From Halichoerus grypus (taxonomy: Eukaryota; Chordata; Mammalia; Carnivora; Phocidae), in contig NC_135725.1 in assembly GCF_964656455.1 (NCBI RefSeq), positions 47,933,688 to 47,997,687 on the forward strand: DNA of 64,000 nt, written 5' to 3'. Below are positions 42,281 to 53,229 of the stretch, one piece after another. Numbering within the stretch: position 1 is the stretch's first letter; each line of letters starts with the position of its first letter. The position numbers and the translations under genes are program-made. Below the pieces are notes generated by a model that saw only the letters and a program-made list of their open reading frames with translations, had not been told where the DNA came from and did not search any database.

Positions 42281-44225
42281 AATATGAAGGTGTCCTCTAT
42301 AGTGAGTCCTATAAGATTTTATGATTTAACATGTACTTAACATATTTGATCAAAGGGTTTATCTGCCATGGTTTTATTGGAGTAGATAACTTATCTTTTT
42401 TAAGGTAAATTTTACCTTGGTGCTGGGGTATTTGCTACCAAGGTAGACTGTCATAACTAAAACAATGTCTAAATAGGAAAGAATAATATTTGCATAAACA
42501 ATGTGGTATATAATTATATTTAGGGTTGAATCATATTCTGAAATATATTCTATAAGATAAAAACTAACACATTTGAAAATCACTTTACCAAACTCTTTAA
42601 TAATACCTGTTCCCCTTTAAAATCTTGGTCTGTTTCACTAAAGACACATTATTATTCTTTTAATTGTTGACCCTTCTGACCATACAAATTCTTTTTTTTT
42701 TTCTGATCATACAGATTCTTTTCATGTTTCATTGTAGTCATGTAAAATATTTTACTTCAAAGGAAAAATGCTATAAATTTACAGTGATTTCAGAATTTAA
42801 AAATCTGTTTCCTATTTTGTTGATTAAGACTGAGGAGCATTGATTGTGAATAAAAAATATGCTATGTTGAAAACAAAATTAAGGATCCTGATGTTTCTCT
42901 GCCAGATAGCACAAAAACTAAAAACACCACAGGAATTTTTCAACATTATTAACCTCTTGACAATGTGTGGGTCGTATAAAGGACAAATGAATGTTTTGGA
43001 GGGACTGAGAATGCCAATTTTAACAGACTGTCCAATCACTGTAGATAAATATTTGTGTTCCTGGGGATTATTTGATTTTTATCAAAGCAAATTGAATTGG
43101 AAACATGGCATGTATTAAGTCACTGGTGCTTATTGTCTAATTCTTTTTCCCATAGAAGTTTCTATGCACTGAAAGAACACTAAGTCATCAGTTAGACATA
43201 CCATGTAATGATTCTTATCATATCCAGACAAAATAAAAGCCTTTTAAGAAGCTACTTCACAAGACAACTGCATAGCTTTCCTCACAGGAACTTGTTAAAC
43301 AAATAATGATTATTAAAGCTTTTGGGTCAATCGCTTACACCAGTTTAACGAGAACAATTCCAAGACGTCTAGCCCATTCCACATTCCATGTGACTAACTA
43401 TGGTATCCAGAGCTTGGAAAATATCCAGGCAACTCACAGTAGCTTTTCTCCAATGCTTTCTGGACACTGGATTTTAAGGAAAGTGATAGAATTAGGTTTG
43501 CAGAGGAGTCTTCAAGGCATACCCATTGTCAAGGCTATAAATGGTCTCAACTGTATCTGAAAGTTGTCTAAAAGTACCCAAACTTGACAACGTGGCTGGG
43601 GTAGCCCCTATCTATATTGGAGTTGGCAAATGCATCGATCCTAATTGTTGATGTGGAGATTAATTATATTTAGTGAGACGATGTACTAGCAATTTTGCAC
43701 AAGCCTCCAATAGAGGTTACTGTGAGTTGGAATGATTAGGTTTTAAAACCGTGTTCATAGGAACCATGCTTTTATGCTTGTCGTCATGGTCTGATTGGGG
43801 TGGAAACAAAAGAAGGAAGATTTCGAGTGGAAAGATAGGTGGGAGAGAGAGAGAAGACAGGAACTGAGTCAGACAAGGAGGGCTTTCGCAGGTTTGGGGT
43901 CAGTTCTGTGCTTATTAACTAAGCCAGGTAGGAGTAGCAATTATCATATTCAGCTCACAAAAGCTCGAGTGCAGGAAGAGGCAGGGAGAAGCCTAGCTGA
44001 TCCTCTCGGTCCCTGTCTCTTGTAAACAGGGTCTGGAATCCAGAACTTTGGAACTAAGTCAAAAAGCCAAGATAAGGGACTTCAGAATAAAGTGTCAGTA
44101 ACCCAGCAAACAGAATCAGAAGTCTGGGACACTGGCACTAACAGGCTGCTAAGGCAAGTGGCCTACATTTCCTGCTTAGAGCCTAAACTTGTGAAGATTT
44201 GGAGAAGGCCTGAGCCCAAAGTTTT
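42281..44225. other. Long unique stretch, nothing named
   Basis: Mostly AT-rich DNA. It contains a small tandem duplication at 42674-42722. The 92-codon frame at 42840-43118 (+) and the 84-codon frame at 43306-43560 (+) are outside repeats but match no family I know. Confidence 0.4.
42674..42722. repeat. Two-copy tandem duplication with T run
   Basis: TTCTGACCATACAAATTCTT (42674 onwards) and TTCTGATCATACAGATTCTT (42701-42720) differ at two bases. A T run ends the first copy. Confidence 0.88.
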
Positions 44226-44234
44226 ATTTTTCTC

Positions 44235-44680
44235 ATTTAATTTGTATTTATGAAGCACCTATTATATGCCTGGTACTGTATGAGCAGCAGAGGTTTTACT
44301 GAACTAGGTAGACATATTTGCTAATTTTCTAAAGAAGACATACAGTAAGCCAGGAGATCATGAAATGAACAAATAATTCTAGAAGGAAATAAATGACACA
44401 AGAAATCTGAGAATCTGAAGAAGCTGTTCTAGAGAAGAGGGGTAAGCCAACCTCTCCAAAGAAGTGCTATTTGAGAATAGAGTGAAGTTTGAGAGGGGGC
44501 AGACATTTGAGGAGCTGGAGGAAGAACCTTGCGGAGTGGCCTGGAGATAAAAAGGCCATGGGAATGTTCAAAGAACAAAAGGAAGTGGATTTTCAGAATA
44601 GGGATCAAAGGAAAGAATGGGATGAAATGGCAGGGGGATAGAGAAATTGACAAGAGCTAGATGGTTCAGTTGGAGGGGAG
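44235..44680 (-). mobile_element. L2 LINE 3' part, antisense
   Basis: TTATGAAGCACCTATTATAT, GCCTGGTACTGTATGAGCAG, AGAAGTGCTATTTGAGAATA and GGAGGAAGAACCTTGCGGAG fit the complement of the L2 3' end and upstream block, diverged. Confidence 0.7.
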
Positions 44681-44684
44681 AAGC

Positions 44685-45255
44685 ATTTGGCTAGGACAAG
44701 GGATGGGCCAAGTGGTCTCAGCACTGATTTGAAAGGACTCACTGTTCTTTATAGTTGTAAACCGGAAAACAGATTATGAAGGATGGAAAATTCTGCCCAT
44801 ACATCATGAAGAGCTCACTTAGGAAGTTTCTGAAAGCGGAGATAAACTAGGAAGCATATCGCTGGTGCTGGATATTGATGTGCAAGTTTGTTTCTGAAGA
44901 GCCCAGGGTTGAAAATTAACTTCAGGGCGAAACACTGCAGTCCAGAAGAGTGGTGGTAGTAGCCAGAGGCTTTTTTCTTCGGATGACAAAACTGATGGGG
45001 CAGGATGGTGAGTCACCCTGCGTGGGCTGCTGTGAGGCCAAGCATAATGGGGGTTGGGCTGGGAGGCGCATGAAGAGTAAAGTGGAAGAAACGCAGAAAG
45101 CACCATCCATCTGGTGATTTCCTTCCTTCCACAGTCAGCTAAGTGAGGGGTCCCCTGAGGAGGTCTTTCAATTGGTTAACAATATACTATGCTCTTCCTT
45201 TGCATTTTTTAGGAAATACAAAAATTTGCTGATAATAATAGCTAAAAAATAGTAG
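44685..45255. other. Unique sequence
   Basis: Nothing recognised. Two overlapping minus frames (95 and 62 codons at 44819-45110) show no domain. Confidence 0.4.
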
Positions 45256-45261
45256 CAACTT

Positions 45262-45755
45262 CTTCTGGGTTAAATTGTGTCTCCCCAAAAGATCTGTTGA
45301 GGTCCTAATCCTCAGTACCTCAGAATGTGATCTTTTTCGGAAATAGGGTCATTGCCGATGTCATTAGTTAAATTAAGGAGAGGTCAAACTGGAGTAGGGT
45401 GGGCTTGTAATCCAACATGACAACAAGTCCTTATGAGAAGAGGGAATTTGGACATAGAGACGGGCACGGTGGGGAGATGGCCATGTGAAGGCAGAGACAC
45501 ACAAAGAGAATGCTGTGTGAATGTAAAGACAGAGATTGGGGTGATGTATATATGAGCCAAGGAATGCCAAGAATTACTGGCCCTCGCTGGAAGCCTGGAC
45601 AGAGGCATGGAACAGATTCCTCTCAGAGCCCTCAGAAGGAACCAACCGTGCTGATGCCCTGACCTCAGATGGAGGACAGTAGAACAATACATTTCTGCTG
45701 TTCTGAGCCACCCAGTATTTATTTGTACAGCAGCTCTACAAAACTACTACCATCC
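45262..45755 (+). mobile_element. MLT1 (MaLR/ERVL) solo LTR, sense
   Basis: GGTTAAATTGTGTCTCCCCA, AAGATCTGTTGAGGTCCTAA, CCTTATGAGAAGAGGGAATT, GGAGATGGCCATGTGAAGGC, AGCCAAGGAATGCCAAGAAT and TTCTGCTGTTCTGAGCCACC follow the MLT1 LTR from start to poly(A) region. No internal retroviral sequence flanks it, so it is a solo LTR. Confidence 0.93.
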
Positions 45756-45759
45756 CTTC

Positions 45760-46485
45760 CTGTTCCTCTGTCTTATTCTCTTCTACCATCCCCCTAACAC
45801 AATATTATCCATTAAGACCAAGTCATTTTTCCTACCACGTGTCCTCTTTCTGCCCAGAATATCCTCCTTCCCTTCTCTGTCTGCCAGGCACTGATTCTAA
45901 AATAATGTATAATTTTTAATTTTTGATTATAAAATAGTTCACGCATACACAGAAAACAACATAACAGACTCCATTTTTTCAACATCTGGACTTATCAGAT
46001 GACAACTTTGGTTTTTGCCGTATTTGTTTCAAATCTTTCCTCTTTCTAAAAAGGAAATGTTCCTGATAAAGTGAACGCCTCCTCTCTTCCTACACACTTC
46101 CACTTCCTTCTTCTCCACAATGGTTGCCCTTCCTTAATTTTAAAGTAGCTTGCAGAACATCATGAACATCACCCAGGCCAACCTTATAACTCTATCCCGT
46201 GTTCCCACAATATTTTATACACTACTTGTGTGAAGCAATGATCATATTATATTTTGAGTGTAGTCTTTTTTCCTAGAAGAAAAAGAAACTGACTCGTCAT
46301 TTCCAATCGTTATCTGGTGCCAGTACAATGTCTAGCTCTTTGTTAAACAATTTTAATTACATAATGTCTACATAAGAACATTTAGCCCTCAGAAGAGCCC
46401 TGTGCTTATCAGGACTGGAATTGTCATTCTTTTTTTTCCCCCAGAAATTGAAACTATGAATTTTGCTTGTCTAATGCGATAGGTG
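45760..46485. other. Mostly unnamed sequence, possible old L1M at the start
   Basis: 45895-46060 (AAAATAGTTCACGCATACAC, AACATCTGGACTTATCAGAT) may be an old L1M 3' remnant. 46320-46470 may hold a decayed antisense MIR. Both are weak. Confidence 0.35.
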
Positions 46486-46489
46486 ATAT

Positions 46490-46920
46490 TATTTATCCAC
46501 AATTCTCCCTTCCCTCCTCATCCTTGCTGTGGGGTGGCGTGTGGAGTCTACTTCTCTGCCCCCTGGAGTTGGGCTTGGCCAGATGATTTGTTTTGGTCAA
46601 TGGAATGTAGGCAGAAGTGACAGTGTGTCAGTTCCAAGCTGAGGTTTGAAGAGGTGTATGTGTTTCTGCTCTCCCCTTCGTGCTTCTGCCATTCACAATG
46701 AAAACACGCTCCAAGTAGAAGCTTGTCCCAAAATGAGGAGATGTGGGGAGCCAACCTGACTCCAACCCGAAGGCTGGGCTGGTTGTAACCAAGCCTAGTA
46801 GAGCTTCAGCAAACATGCAGACTTGTGGTGTGGGCAAAAGTAAATGCTTTCCCATGTAGGTTACTAAGATTTGGGGTGGATGTTCACATCATGGTGGGAA
46901 CTTCATTATTACACCTCACA
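46490..46920. mobile_element. Old LTR-type or similar mammalian repeat
   Basis: GGTCAATGGAATGTAGGCAG, AAGTGACAGTGTGTCAGTTC, CAAGCTGAGGTTTGAAGAGG and TGTTTCTGCTCTCCCC form a phrase set seen in many dispersed mammalian copies. I believe it is an old LTR but cannot name the family. Confidence 0.5.
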
Positions 46921-46984
46921 GTTGATGATTGAGCCAGACTAGAACACACACTGTCTGATTAGTAATCCAGTGTCTTTCAACTAT

Positions 46985-47240
46985 TATTCTTTTATTCATC
47001 TATGTATTCAACAAATATTTATCATGTATTTACCATAGAAAACAGTACACACAACAAAAACTAAAAACAAAGAGACCATAGTCTCTGCCCTCACAAAGAG
47101 CATATTTTTAGGAAGGGAAGTAGACAAAAACAAGTAAATTTAAACCAGAATACGATGACAAACTTATAATAGCACAGAAGTCCTTCTGAGAGAGGATAAT
47201 GGATGGGGTGAAGGACAGGAGAGGATGACCTTCGAGGGGC
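46985..47240 (-). mobile_element. L2 LINE 3' end, antisense
   Basis: TATTCAACAAATATTTATCA, GACCATAGTCTCTGCCCTCA, CAAAGAGCATATTTTTAGG and GAAGTAGACAAAAACAAGTA match the L2 3' end complement. Confidence 0.75.
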
Positions 47241-47244
47241 TAGT

Positions 47245-48395
47245 GAAGCTGAGCAAATGTGTCTTTCTCTCCCTTGAATGGTCTCAGAGAGCGGCTTCAT
47301 TTTCTTTATTTTCCTTTATTTGCACGGTGTCAGCCCAGCTGTGTGCCCGTGCTCCGGGCTAACTAGTTGTCCTTGGTTTGTATCCTGTGTTTAGACGCCC
47401 ACTGGAGGGTTTGACCGAGAAAGGCTCCCTTTTCCCTTTTCCAGAGGGAGCCTTTACACACCCTCACTAGAACAGCAAGCCGGAGTCCTCGGCTGTGAAT
47501 GCAATCTGATTTCTCTCAGGTGAGAGGTATTCTGTAGACGGAAAGTCAAAGGAAAAATGTGACTTTAGCAAGGCTGTAGGGACTGTGGTCAGCACTGAGC
47601 TTATAAAGGCCTTTGTTTTCCATGTTTTGATTGGCCCCCGGAAGAGCCTGGAGCAGCCCGCACACCCATCTGTATCCATGTTAGTGGGACTAAAAAGTGC
47701 TGACACGGGATTGCAGATCAGGGCCTGTGGCTTGCCAGGGTAAACTTGTGTAATGCACTGCACATCCCTCCTAACAACACTGGGTCTTTTGTCACTTAAA
47801 CAGAGGCTATTAAGAACACGAGTCATTAAAAAGAGCTTGAGGAGAGCAGGCAACATTTTCCAATATTGTGGCTGCAGGCGATCCTCATAAAGCTTCAGAA
47901 GCTCTGGAAGAAGTGAAACATTTCATGAATAACTAACAATAGATTCAGAACCATAATGTGAATTGATTAGAAGGAAGCAATATTGCAAAAGATGGCTTCT
48001 GAATGTCAAAACAAGTCCATTATTAGGGAGACTTGGGTGAGGATTAACTGAAGTATTTTTTTTTTTTTTTTTTTGAATGGATATAAGTATCACCAAAGAA
48101 GAATAGTTCCAAATCTTAAATTGGCCTGGGAATCTCTGGCTTACTGATGAAAGTACAAATTCAGAGACTGGTTTTAGGATTCCTTTTTTATATTTTCAGT
48201 ACACAAAAAGTGCAATGGTAAGAATAAGGAGGGGGCAAAGTTCTTATTCTACCATCCAGGGAAAAATCTGGTTGACATTTCCAAGCAGTTTGTGCTAACA
48301 TTTTTCTCTACAAGTACTTCTTCCACAGTTGAGCTCATACAGCACATGTAGTTTTGTTCAAGCATTTTCTTTCACTTTTGTTATTCTGTAGAAGA
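47245..48395. other. Unique stretch, candidate conserved non-coding DNA
   Basis: No repeat is visible except a T run at about 48057-48074. The 129-codon minus frame at 47467-47856 has no recognisable domain. The DNA is less AT-rich and less decayed-looking than its surroundings. Nothing more can be said. Confidence 0.35.
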
Positions 48396-48398
48396 GAT

Positions 48399-48596
48399 CA
48401 GGGATTGGCAGACCTCGGGCCAAGTCTGGCGCTCTGTCTGTCTGAGTGGATCACTCACGCTCACTCATGGGCTCATTGATAGCTGCTGCGGAGCCACAAG
48501 GGGCGGAATTGTGTCGCCTCCACAGAGCCCACGTGGCCCACAGAGCCTAAAATATCTGCTCTCAGGCCATTGCAGAAACAGCTTGCCAACCCCTAG
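48399..48596. mobile_element. Non-autonomous hAT element (MITE)
   Basis: It begins CAGGGATTGGCAGACC and ends AGCTTGCCAACCCCTAG, near-complementary ends typical of the 'caggggttggcaaact' hAT family. Internal CCCACAGAGCCTAAAATATC fits the same family. There is no transposase. Confidence 0.75.
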
Positions 48597-48608
48597 GATA
48601 GATTATTA

Positions 48609-48806
48609 TTATTTTTTAAAGATTTTGTTTATTTATTTGACAGAGAGAGACACAGGGAGAGAGGGAACACAAGCAGGGGGAGTGGGAGAGGGAGAAGCAG
48701 GCTTTCCGCTGAGCAGGGAGCCCGATGCGGGGCTCGATCCCAGGACCCTGGGATCGTGACCTGAGCTGAAGGCAGACACGTAATGACTGAGCCACCCAGG
48801 CGCCCC
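48609..48806 (-). mobile_element. SINEC, antisense, young type
   Basis: TTTAAAGATTTTGTTTATTT, GAGAGGGAACACAAGCAGGG, CTGGGATCGTGACCTGAGCT and GAGCCACCCAGGCGCCCC. The diverged TSD CCTAGGATAGATTATTA lies at the end of the hAT element, and its right copy starts near 48807. Confidence 0.95.
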
Positions 48807-48824
48807 CTTAGGGTAGGTTATTAA

Positions 48825-49700
48825 AGTCACATATCAACAACGTTGTAAGGCTCTTGTGAACATATACTAAAGGGTTATGCGGATACGTTCGCCAGCATTT
48901 GTTTGATGAGACTAGCTTTTCCACCTAACGGGAGTTCCTGTTGACGTTTCCGACTCCAATCCATTACCACTTGTACCATTTTAGCCACCCCCCTTGCTTA
49001 TTGGTATGTTTCCACTCCACCAGTGCGAAAACTTTCTCCCACCATCTGCCAAGTCCAGGGTTCATGTACCGCAGTGATCAAGATTGGGAACCCTTGTTCC
49101 TGTGGAAAAAACTTGATCAACTGGAGTCAAGTGCTTATGTACAGTACCTTTTACTGTGAGTCAGAGACTCCACTCATTTCCAAAGTCATTTGGTCTGTCC
49201 ACTGATTTTTAACTCTTCCTTTACTACGTTTTCTACCCAGGTTTGCTTCTTGTTCCTGGTTATCAGTTATGATGTTGACATAGTGATAAAGGGAACAGGT
49301 GGTAGACGGGAGAATTTTCAAATTCCTTGAGGTCATAAAATATGTATGTATGTGCATATATGTAGGATGAAGCCTTGATCAAGCAGAAAAGCTGCTATTA
49401 GATTGCAGGTAGCAAATAGTATGAAAAATGTCTCTGTGTGATTAATCCCACCGGTATATATAAAGGAGTAAGGTTGGGTGAAAGTTGTGGGCTTTATTAT
49501 AAAATATTTCTCTCCCTTTAAGTTTGATGTTCTCAGCAAAGTAAGTGCAGCTTCTGTACCATTTATTTTCTGCCATGACTATTGCTTATATTAAATATTA
49601 TAAAGATATGTGTGGGATTTAGTTTCACAAAGCAAGTAATGCAAATGTCAGGACACAAATATTACGGACGTCTCATGCTGAGTCACCTTATAAAATGGTC
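48825..49700. other. Unique sequence
   Basis: Nothing recognised. Confidence 0.4.
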
Positions 49701-49704
49701 CGCA

Positions 49705-49773
49705 GGGCGCCTGGGTGGCTCAGTTGGTTAAGCGACTGCCTTCGGCTCGGGTCATGATCCTGGAGTCCCGGGA
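49705..49773 (+). mobile_element. SINEC head only, sense, 3' part missing
   Basis: GGGCGCCTGGGTGGCTCAGT, AGCGACTGCCTTCGGCTCGG and ATCCTGGAGTCCCGGGA match the first 69 bases of the element. The sequence then changes abruptly to unrelated TTTACTTTATGTTC. Confidence 0.93.
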
Positions 49774-49774
49774 C

Positions 49775-50105
49775 TTTACTTTATGTTCTCTTTATTCATT
49801 ATTTTTCTTCTTGCTTCTGTTTACTTTCCAGTTTTGTTGGCTGAGTGTCTGTTTGACCGCTTCGAAGTAAAATGTTATCCTCCTCATCAGATTCACAAAT
49901 TTGTTGAATTTAGACATTAAAATGGTTACCAATGCTGACCTAGAAGATGACACATTTTGGTACTTAAATTTATAGAACATCATGGCTAAAAAAATCTTTT
50001 TTTAAAAAAACAGGCCAATAAGTAAAAAAAATGCCAGTTCAGTTTATTGCATACAGATATTAGTAACTTACACTAGAGACATACTATTTTTGGTTCACAA
50101 AACAC
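49775..50105. other. Unique AT-rich sequence
   Basis: Nothing recognised. Confidence 0.35.
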
Positions 50106-50109
50106 ATAC

Positions 50110-50340
50110 ATATTAGACATAGAGCACACTTAACAAATATTTATTAAATTAATAAATGCATGAACAAACAAATAATATCTATCTCAACGCTATCCTGTAT
50201 ATGTAATATTCCCCCCTCCCTTTAACACTGAGAAAGTTGAGGCTCAGAAAGATTAGGTGAATTACTTGAAGTTATACTGTTAATTAAGTGCTAAAGTAAG
50301 ATACAAATCTAGGTAATTACCATCAGAAGGCTAAGTACCA
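50110..50340 (-). mobile_element. MIR SINE, antisense
   Basis: AACAAATATTTATTAAATTA, AACACTGAGAAAGTTGAGGC and TCAGAAAGATTAGGTGAATT fit the MIR complement, diverged. Confidence 0.7.
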
Positions 50341-50344
50341 TGTC

Positions 50345-51215
50345 TACAGTATGAATGATAATATCAACAACCCTACCACAGTGATACATTGTAGCTGCTC
50401 ATTAAATATCATTGACAAAAAATAAAAAAAGAACAGTATGGGGCTAGGTATTTGAAGGAATATATATCCCACGAAGGAAATAAAAAGTAGCATATAATCT
50501 GATAAGTGTTCAAATAATAGCTAAAGAGATGCAGAGGATAGCACAAAGCCACATCGGAACTGATAAACCCCGAAACTAAAGGGTTTTATAGACTTACTTC
50601 TACCTTATATCACTATCTTATGAGGTGATAGACTTTGATGCTTTCAGCATTTTGGTGGCATTTGGTTTGTTCCTGCAGGAATTCTTTTCATACATTTTTT
50701 TTTACTTCCTTTTATATTATTTATTTTTTAAAAAACCCTCTCTTTCAATTATATAACATTAAATTTTCTGGGCATAAGAGACAAGATTTTCTCTCTTCTT
50801 CTTTTTTTTTTTTGCATATATCTGTGTGTATATGGAAGAAGTTCTATTTCTTTTTTATTTTTGATGTCTTCATTCCCCCTGCCCCTAATTCTAGAACCTA
50901 ATATAGACTATAGATCTCATGTTGAAAGATAAAAATTCCACAAAGATAATAATTTAGAAAATGAAAGTAAAAAATCACCTCAATTTCTCCTCTACCCATC
51001 CCCTTGGAAAAAACGACAGTTAACACATGAGTTGTTCTCTTTTTCCTGTGCACATGCTATGACTGGCCTCATGATCCCTTCGTTGGCCTAAGCTTGAAAC
51101 CCCATTGACTGTACCAACAAACTCTCCGCTCCCTCCTCACTGAGAGGTAATGGCTGGTTGCTGATACTTTGTTAAAATCGTATTTTTGAGCAAATTATCA
51201 GTGGGAAGCTTTTCC
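50345..51215. other. Unique AT-rich sequence
   Basis: Nothing clearly recognised. Confidence 0.35.
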
Positions 51216-51219
51216 CAAA

Positions 51220-51560
51220 TTTCCCTCCATCTCATGTAGCTCATTAATTCCCTCCTTCTTCCTTCTTCACGGACACTGCTCTCGTGCACAATCAGCTAAA
51301 GGCAGAGTCTCCAGAATGTTCTCCTGTACTTTGCCATCCCATTCTGTGCCTAATTCATCCTCCTCAGCATCTCAAGTGTTATCTGCCTACAATACAAACC
51401 TAATTGTCAGTCTTGTTCTTAAAACTCTTTGCTATATGCTTATGTTTTACCGAATTAAGTTCCAAACTCCTTGAGAAGCTCATAAGGACTCTATCAGAGC
51501 CTCTGAGACCCCAAACCACATCTTCTCAGTCTCACCTCTGATTCCAACCTAGAGGCAATG
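51220..51560 (+). mobile_element. L2 LINE fragment, sense
   Basis: TCTTAAAACTCTTTGCTATA, AGTTCCAAACTCCTTGAGAA and CAGTCTCACCTCTGATTCC follow 'ttaaaaccct...aagtccaaactccttag...' of L2. Confidence 0.55.
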
Positions 51561-51564
51561 GGAA

Positions 51565-53225
51565 TTCTGGATTTGACTATATTGCAAAAGAGTCTCATCT
51601 CAAATGAACACCATGCATCTCGAGGACTTCTCCCATGCTGCAGCTGGGAATGAGATCCTAGTTGTAAAGCTCACACATGGAGCCCCAAATTTATAAAAGT
51701 TAACTTCGAGACCAATCCTCAATCAACAAGGGATGGAAACCTATGGATTAATGCTTTCTCCAGTTGTCCTTCAGGAGGACAGCTCTGAAATACTTTCTGT
51801 ATGTTCCTTAGACACCAGAATTAAACCCTAGTGCCCAAGAGCTGTGATCTCAGAAATGCACCTTTATATAGACATTTTTCCCTTCCCCCATTTCCTCCGG
51901 CCCCCCACTTGTACTCTGGGATTATCTCCTTGACTAGGGCTTTGCTTTCTGGTAGAACCCAAGCTACGATATATAGTCCTAGACTCCCAATGGGAGTGAT
52001 TTAGGAAGAGGAGACCTGGGAAAAGCCTTGGGCAATTTGACGTGGCTAAGGCACTGACAAGGTGTGGGTCAATCACGGACATTTCTTGCCTTTCACATGC
52101 CTGACTATAACGCTGAATGCCAATTGCAGCAACCATGGTCTGACACCAACAAGATAGCCAAGAGTTCAGCCCACTCAGGGATGAAGGTTGCATCACCCCA
52201 CTAGGCTGGGAACCTGGACAAGTAGGAGTAGTGGCTGGAGGAGAGGGAATTTTAATACAGGTGGTGGAGGAAGGAGGTGATAAGATATCAATGATAACTT
52301 CAGGACCAGTTGCAGCAACGAAGGCTGTAGATTACTGTAGTAATCTTTACCTGTGAAATGGTGTAGAGATTGAGGCTGACCTTGAAGACTTAGAGGCAGA
52401 GGTATTTCTGAGGGATACAAAGGATAGACTGTGTGAATTGCTTCTGGATTCCTGACTCACATCCTCTAAGTCCCGTCTCTGATTTCAGCACACTAAATTC
52501 AGTGGGTAGTTTGGCTTACCTCGGGCTGACATCTTTTCTCAAGCCCTGGCTGTTTTGCACTTTTGCCCCTGGGTATTTCCAAAGACCAGCTATGCTTGGT
52601 CTGGAAGTGTATAGGGGTTGATATATCCTCAAGTAAGTTTCAACTAATGTGGGATAGGAGTGGTGGCTGAGAATCATCAATTCTCAGGTGAACAATTCCA
52701 AAAGGTATTCTATATCCTCTTTAGAAAATTCTATAAAACTGACTGAGCGCCAGTTGCCTACAGTAGTTACTTTAATAACAAAACTGTATGTTTGCTTTTT
52801 TCCACTTTCCTTTGTTCTTCCCTCACTTCTGCTCCCTGTTTGCAACTTCTTGCCTCAAGCACTACTTTTGGGAAAATTCAAGCTAAGAAAAAAAATCCTT
52901 ACATTCCAATATATCTCTAGCTTCTATTTTCTATCCTATTTTATGCTGTCTGTCTTTGCTGCTTCCTTCGTATGTGCGAAGGATAAATGGAGAAATAAAA
53001 CAAATGCAACAAACAATTGAACAGAATTTCCACAGGACTTAAGCTGCCAAGTTGAAAAGGTCCCCTAAGTAGCCCAGAAAATGGCTGAAAATAGATTATT
53101 TTGAAGTTTTTCTCCATGAAAAGTCTGTTTTTAACTCTACATCTGGTGTACAGCTGTTCTGAGATTTCTCTTTGTGATCCTTTTGTGCCAAAACTTCTAT
53201 TTCTTATAACCCATGCTTTCTTTGA
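51565..53225. other. Unnamed sequence, partly repeat-like
   Basis: 51565-52620 reads like an old dispersed repeat (for example TGGTAGAACCCAAGCTACGA), but I cannot name it. The frames of 110 codons at 51864-52196 (-) and 52688-53020 (+) show no domain; the second is hydrophobic because of T-rich DNA. Confidence 0.3.
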
Positions 53226-53229
53226 GCAC

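Noticed and set aside
47420..47455. 11-bp inverted repeat with a 14-nt spacer (AAAGGCTCCCT / AGGGAGCCTTT)
   Set aside because: It is short, with a C/T-rich loop. It is not exceptional for 64 kb and has no bacterial-type terminator meaning in a mammalian genome.
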